NCBI GenBank assembly: GCA_046095485.1
Contig: JBJTJN010000032.1
Location: 1-23,147 of the forward strand
DNA length: 23,147 bases
Direction of reading: 5' to 3'
Source: SYFI01 sp046095485
Lineage (GTDB): Bacteria; Actinomycetota; Thermoleophilia; Miltoncostaeales; Miltoncostaeaceae
How positions within the stretch are numbered: the first letter of the stretch is position 1; each line of letters opens with the position of its first letter. The translations under genes were made by a program, and so were the position numbers. The notes under the pieces were generated by a model, which had not been told where the DNA came from, made no database searches, and saw only the letters and a program-made list of their open reading frames with translations. Below are positions 21,713 to 23,147 of the stretch, piece after piece.

Positions 21713-22678
21713 GTGGCCGACCGGGGGATCTCCTACGACGATGCGGGCGTCAACCTCGACGCCGCGCGGGTGCTCACCGAGGGCATCCGCGACCTGGTGC
21801 ACGGGGGCACCACGGGGTTCGCCGGCACGCTGCCCATGCCCCCCATGCGCGATGGCGTGCTTGTGGCCTGCACCGATGGCGTGGGCACCAAGGTGCTGCT
21901 CGCTCGGCAGATGGGAGACGTCTCCGGACTGGGCCAGGACCTGGTGGCCATGAGCGTGAACGACCTCGTGTGCACCGGCGCCCGGCCGCTGTTCTTCCTC
22001 GACTACCTCGCCGTAGGAAGGCTCGACCCCGACGAGGCGACGGTGATCATCGGCTCGGTGCGCGAGGCCTGCCTCGACTCGGGATGCGTGCTGCTGGGCG
22101 GCGAGACCGCCGAGATGCCCGGGCTCTACGCCGAGGGCCACTTCGACATGGCCGGCTTCGCGGTGGGTGCCGTGGAGCGGGCCGACATGCTGGGCCCGGA
22201 CAAGGTGCAGGCCGGAGACGTAATCGTCGGCATCGAGAGCAGTGGAATCCACAGCAACGGGTACTCGCTGGTGCGCACCCTGGTGGACTCCGGCGCCGTG
22301 GCTCCCGACCCCTCGCTGCTCGCCCCCACGCGCCTCTACCCGGCTGATGTGAAGGCGCTGCAGGCGTCGGGCGTGGAGCTGCATGCCGCCGCGCACATCA
22401 CCGGCGGCGGGCTGCCCGAGAACCTGCCGCGGGTGTTCCCCGACGGCCTTCGCCCGGTGCTGAAGAAGGGTTCGTGGCCCCAGGCGCCGGCCATCGCGCA
22501 CGTGCTGGCAGGAGGCGCGGTGGATGAGTCGTCGGCCTGGGACACCTTCAACATGGGCCTCGGCATGTGCCTGGTCATGCCCGCGGCCGCCGCCGAGCGC
22601 GCGCTGGCGATCGTCGAGGGAAGCCACATCGTCGGCCGGGTCGAGGCGGGCCCCGCCGGACTGGCCTGGGAGGGCTGA
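21713..22678 (+). CDS. purM: AIR synthetase (phosphoribosylformylglycinamidine cyclo-ligase)
   Basis: A 321-residue PurM, closing the imidazole ring of AIR with ATP; slightly shorter than the usual 340 or so. Marks include SYDDAGVNLDA (7-17), the ATP/metal loop CTDGVGTK (53-60), MSVNDLVCTGARPLFFLDYLA, LLGGETAEMPGLY, GIESSGIHSNGYSLVR, and HITGGGLPENLPR in the second half. It is a structural relative of PurL. GTG 21713 gives the normal N-terminus and the expected spacing from the TAGCCT hexamer. The TGA shares its last base with the purN ATG. Confidence 0.95.
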   Translation: MADRGISYDDAGVNLDAARVLTEGIRDLVHGGTTGFAGTLPMPPMRDGVLVACTDGVGTKVLLARQMGDVSGLGQDLVAMSVNDLVCTGARPLFFLDYLAVGRLDPDEATVIIGSVREACLDSGCVLLGGETAEMPGLYAEGHFDMAGFAVGAVERADMLGPDKVQAGDVIVGIESSGIHSNGYSLVRTLVDSGAVAPDPSLLAPTRLYPADVKALQASGVELHAAAHITGGGLPENLPRVFPDGLRPVLKKGSWPQAPAIAHVLAGGAVDESSAWDTFNMGLGMCLVMPAAAAERALAIVEGSHIVGRVEAGPAGLAWEG

Positions 22679-23147
22679 TGCTTCGCGTAGTGGTGATGGT
22701 GTCGGGCAATGGGTCGAACCTGCAGGCGCTGATCGACAACGTGCACCGCAACGACAAGGTGGACGCCCAGATCGTGCTGGTGGTGTGCTCCAAGGATGGC
22801 GCCAAGGCGCTCGACCGGGCCGCCGAGGCGGGCATCGCCACCGAGGTGGTGGCGCTGGCCGACCCGTCGCAGCGCTTCGACCGCGACGCCCGGCTCAACG
22901 AGGTGATCGGCCGCGCCAAGCCCGACCTCATCGTGATGGCGGGCTGGATGAGCATCGTCACCGGGGTGTTCCTCGACTCCTTCCCCGACCGGGTGATCAA
23001 CCTACACCCGTCGCTGCTGCCGGCGTTCCCCGGCATGCACGCCATACAGGAGGCCCTTGACTGGGGCGTGCGCATCACCGGGGTGACCGTGCACATCGCG
23101 GAGGAGGCCGTGGACGGCGGGCCGCCGATACTGCAGGAGCCCGTGCC
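22678..23147 (+). CDS. purN: GAR formyltransferase, incomplete at right edge
   Basis: The first 156 residues of PurN, which formylates GAR with 10-formyl-tetrahydrofolate. The N-terminus VVVMVSGNGSNLQAL (4-18) is typical. The catalytic Asn108 and His110 lie in VINLHPSLLPAFPG, and Asp146 in TVHIAEEAVDGGPP; spacing equals that of E. coli Asn106, His108 and Asp144. The frame is open to the end of the window, so 30 to 50 residues are probably missing. The ATG overlaps the purM TGA by one base. Confidence 0.94.
   Translation, partial: MLRVVVMVSGNGSNLQALIDNVHRNDKVDAQIVLVVCSKDGAKALDRAAEAGIATEVVALADPSQRFDRDARLNEVIGRAKPDLIVMAGWMSIVTGVFLDSFPDRVINLHPSLLPAFPGMHAIQEALDWGVRITGVTVHIAEEAVDGGPPILQEPV

Noticed and set aside
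20129..22627. 832-codon minus-strand frame across purF and purM
   Set aside because: Shadow of purF and purM with the same low-information composition, crossing the intergenic palindrome.
1..23147. tRNA or rRNA genes, CRISPR arrays, riboswitches, transposase genes
   Set aside because: Looked for on both strands; nothing with the needed structure or motifs was seen. No homology search could be run.

Overview
This is a high-GC window with dense, head-to-tail genes, many GTG starts and many 4-base ATGA/GTGA overlaps. The gene content and order (rpsF-ssb-rplI-dnaB, followed by purA, purD, purB, purC, purS, purQ, purL, purF, purM and purN) fit an actinobacterium. The proteins look closest to deep-branching Actinomycetota such as Thermoleophilia, but that placement is an inference from memory of the families. 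I see no tRNA, rRNA, CRISPR array, insertion sequence or prophage, and no gene-free stretch longer than about 140 bases.

Layout. (1) 1-140, minus: N-terminus of a secreted Pro/Thr-rich protein. (2) 215-4392, plus: a tight run of five genes: DedA membrane protein, a secreted protein built of two copies of a two-cysteine domain, a thioredoxin-fold protein, an Fe-S (6-4)-type photolyase relative, and a LOG-family nucleotide hydrolase. (3) 4433-5431, minus: a membrane-anchored metallophosphatase. (4) 5622-8402, plus: rpsF, ssb, rplI, dnaB, with rpsR absent from its usual place. (5) 8459-9425: a LuxR-type response regulator with Glu at the phospho-acceptor position, followed by a small PAS protein broken by a frameshift. 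(6) 9559-10842: purA. (7) 10871-12752, minus: a small membrane protein and a two-gene ABC exporter. (8) 12798-23147, plus: purD, a VapBC toxin-antitoxin pair, purB-purC-purS-purQ-purL-purF in overlapping order, then purM-purN.

How the genes work together. The pur genes cover most of de novo IMP synthesis: PurF, PurD, PurN, PurSQL, PurM, PurC and PurB, plus PurA for the AMP branch. PurE, PurK and PurH are not in the window. PurN runs off the right edge, so the cluster may continue.

Points of most interest. A REP-like palindrome with the half-site GTGCCTGACAC occurs twice in the pur cluster: once as a 71-base hairpin between purF and purM, and once in frame inside purC, where it seems to add about 14 residues to a surface loop next to the active-site region. 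Six genes that begin transcription units have a TANNNT hexamer 6-8 bases before the start codon and no Shine-Dalgarno, which suggests leaderless mRNAs. purD and purB share an identical 16-base element over the presumed -10. rpsF appears to start at an ATC codon.
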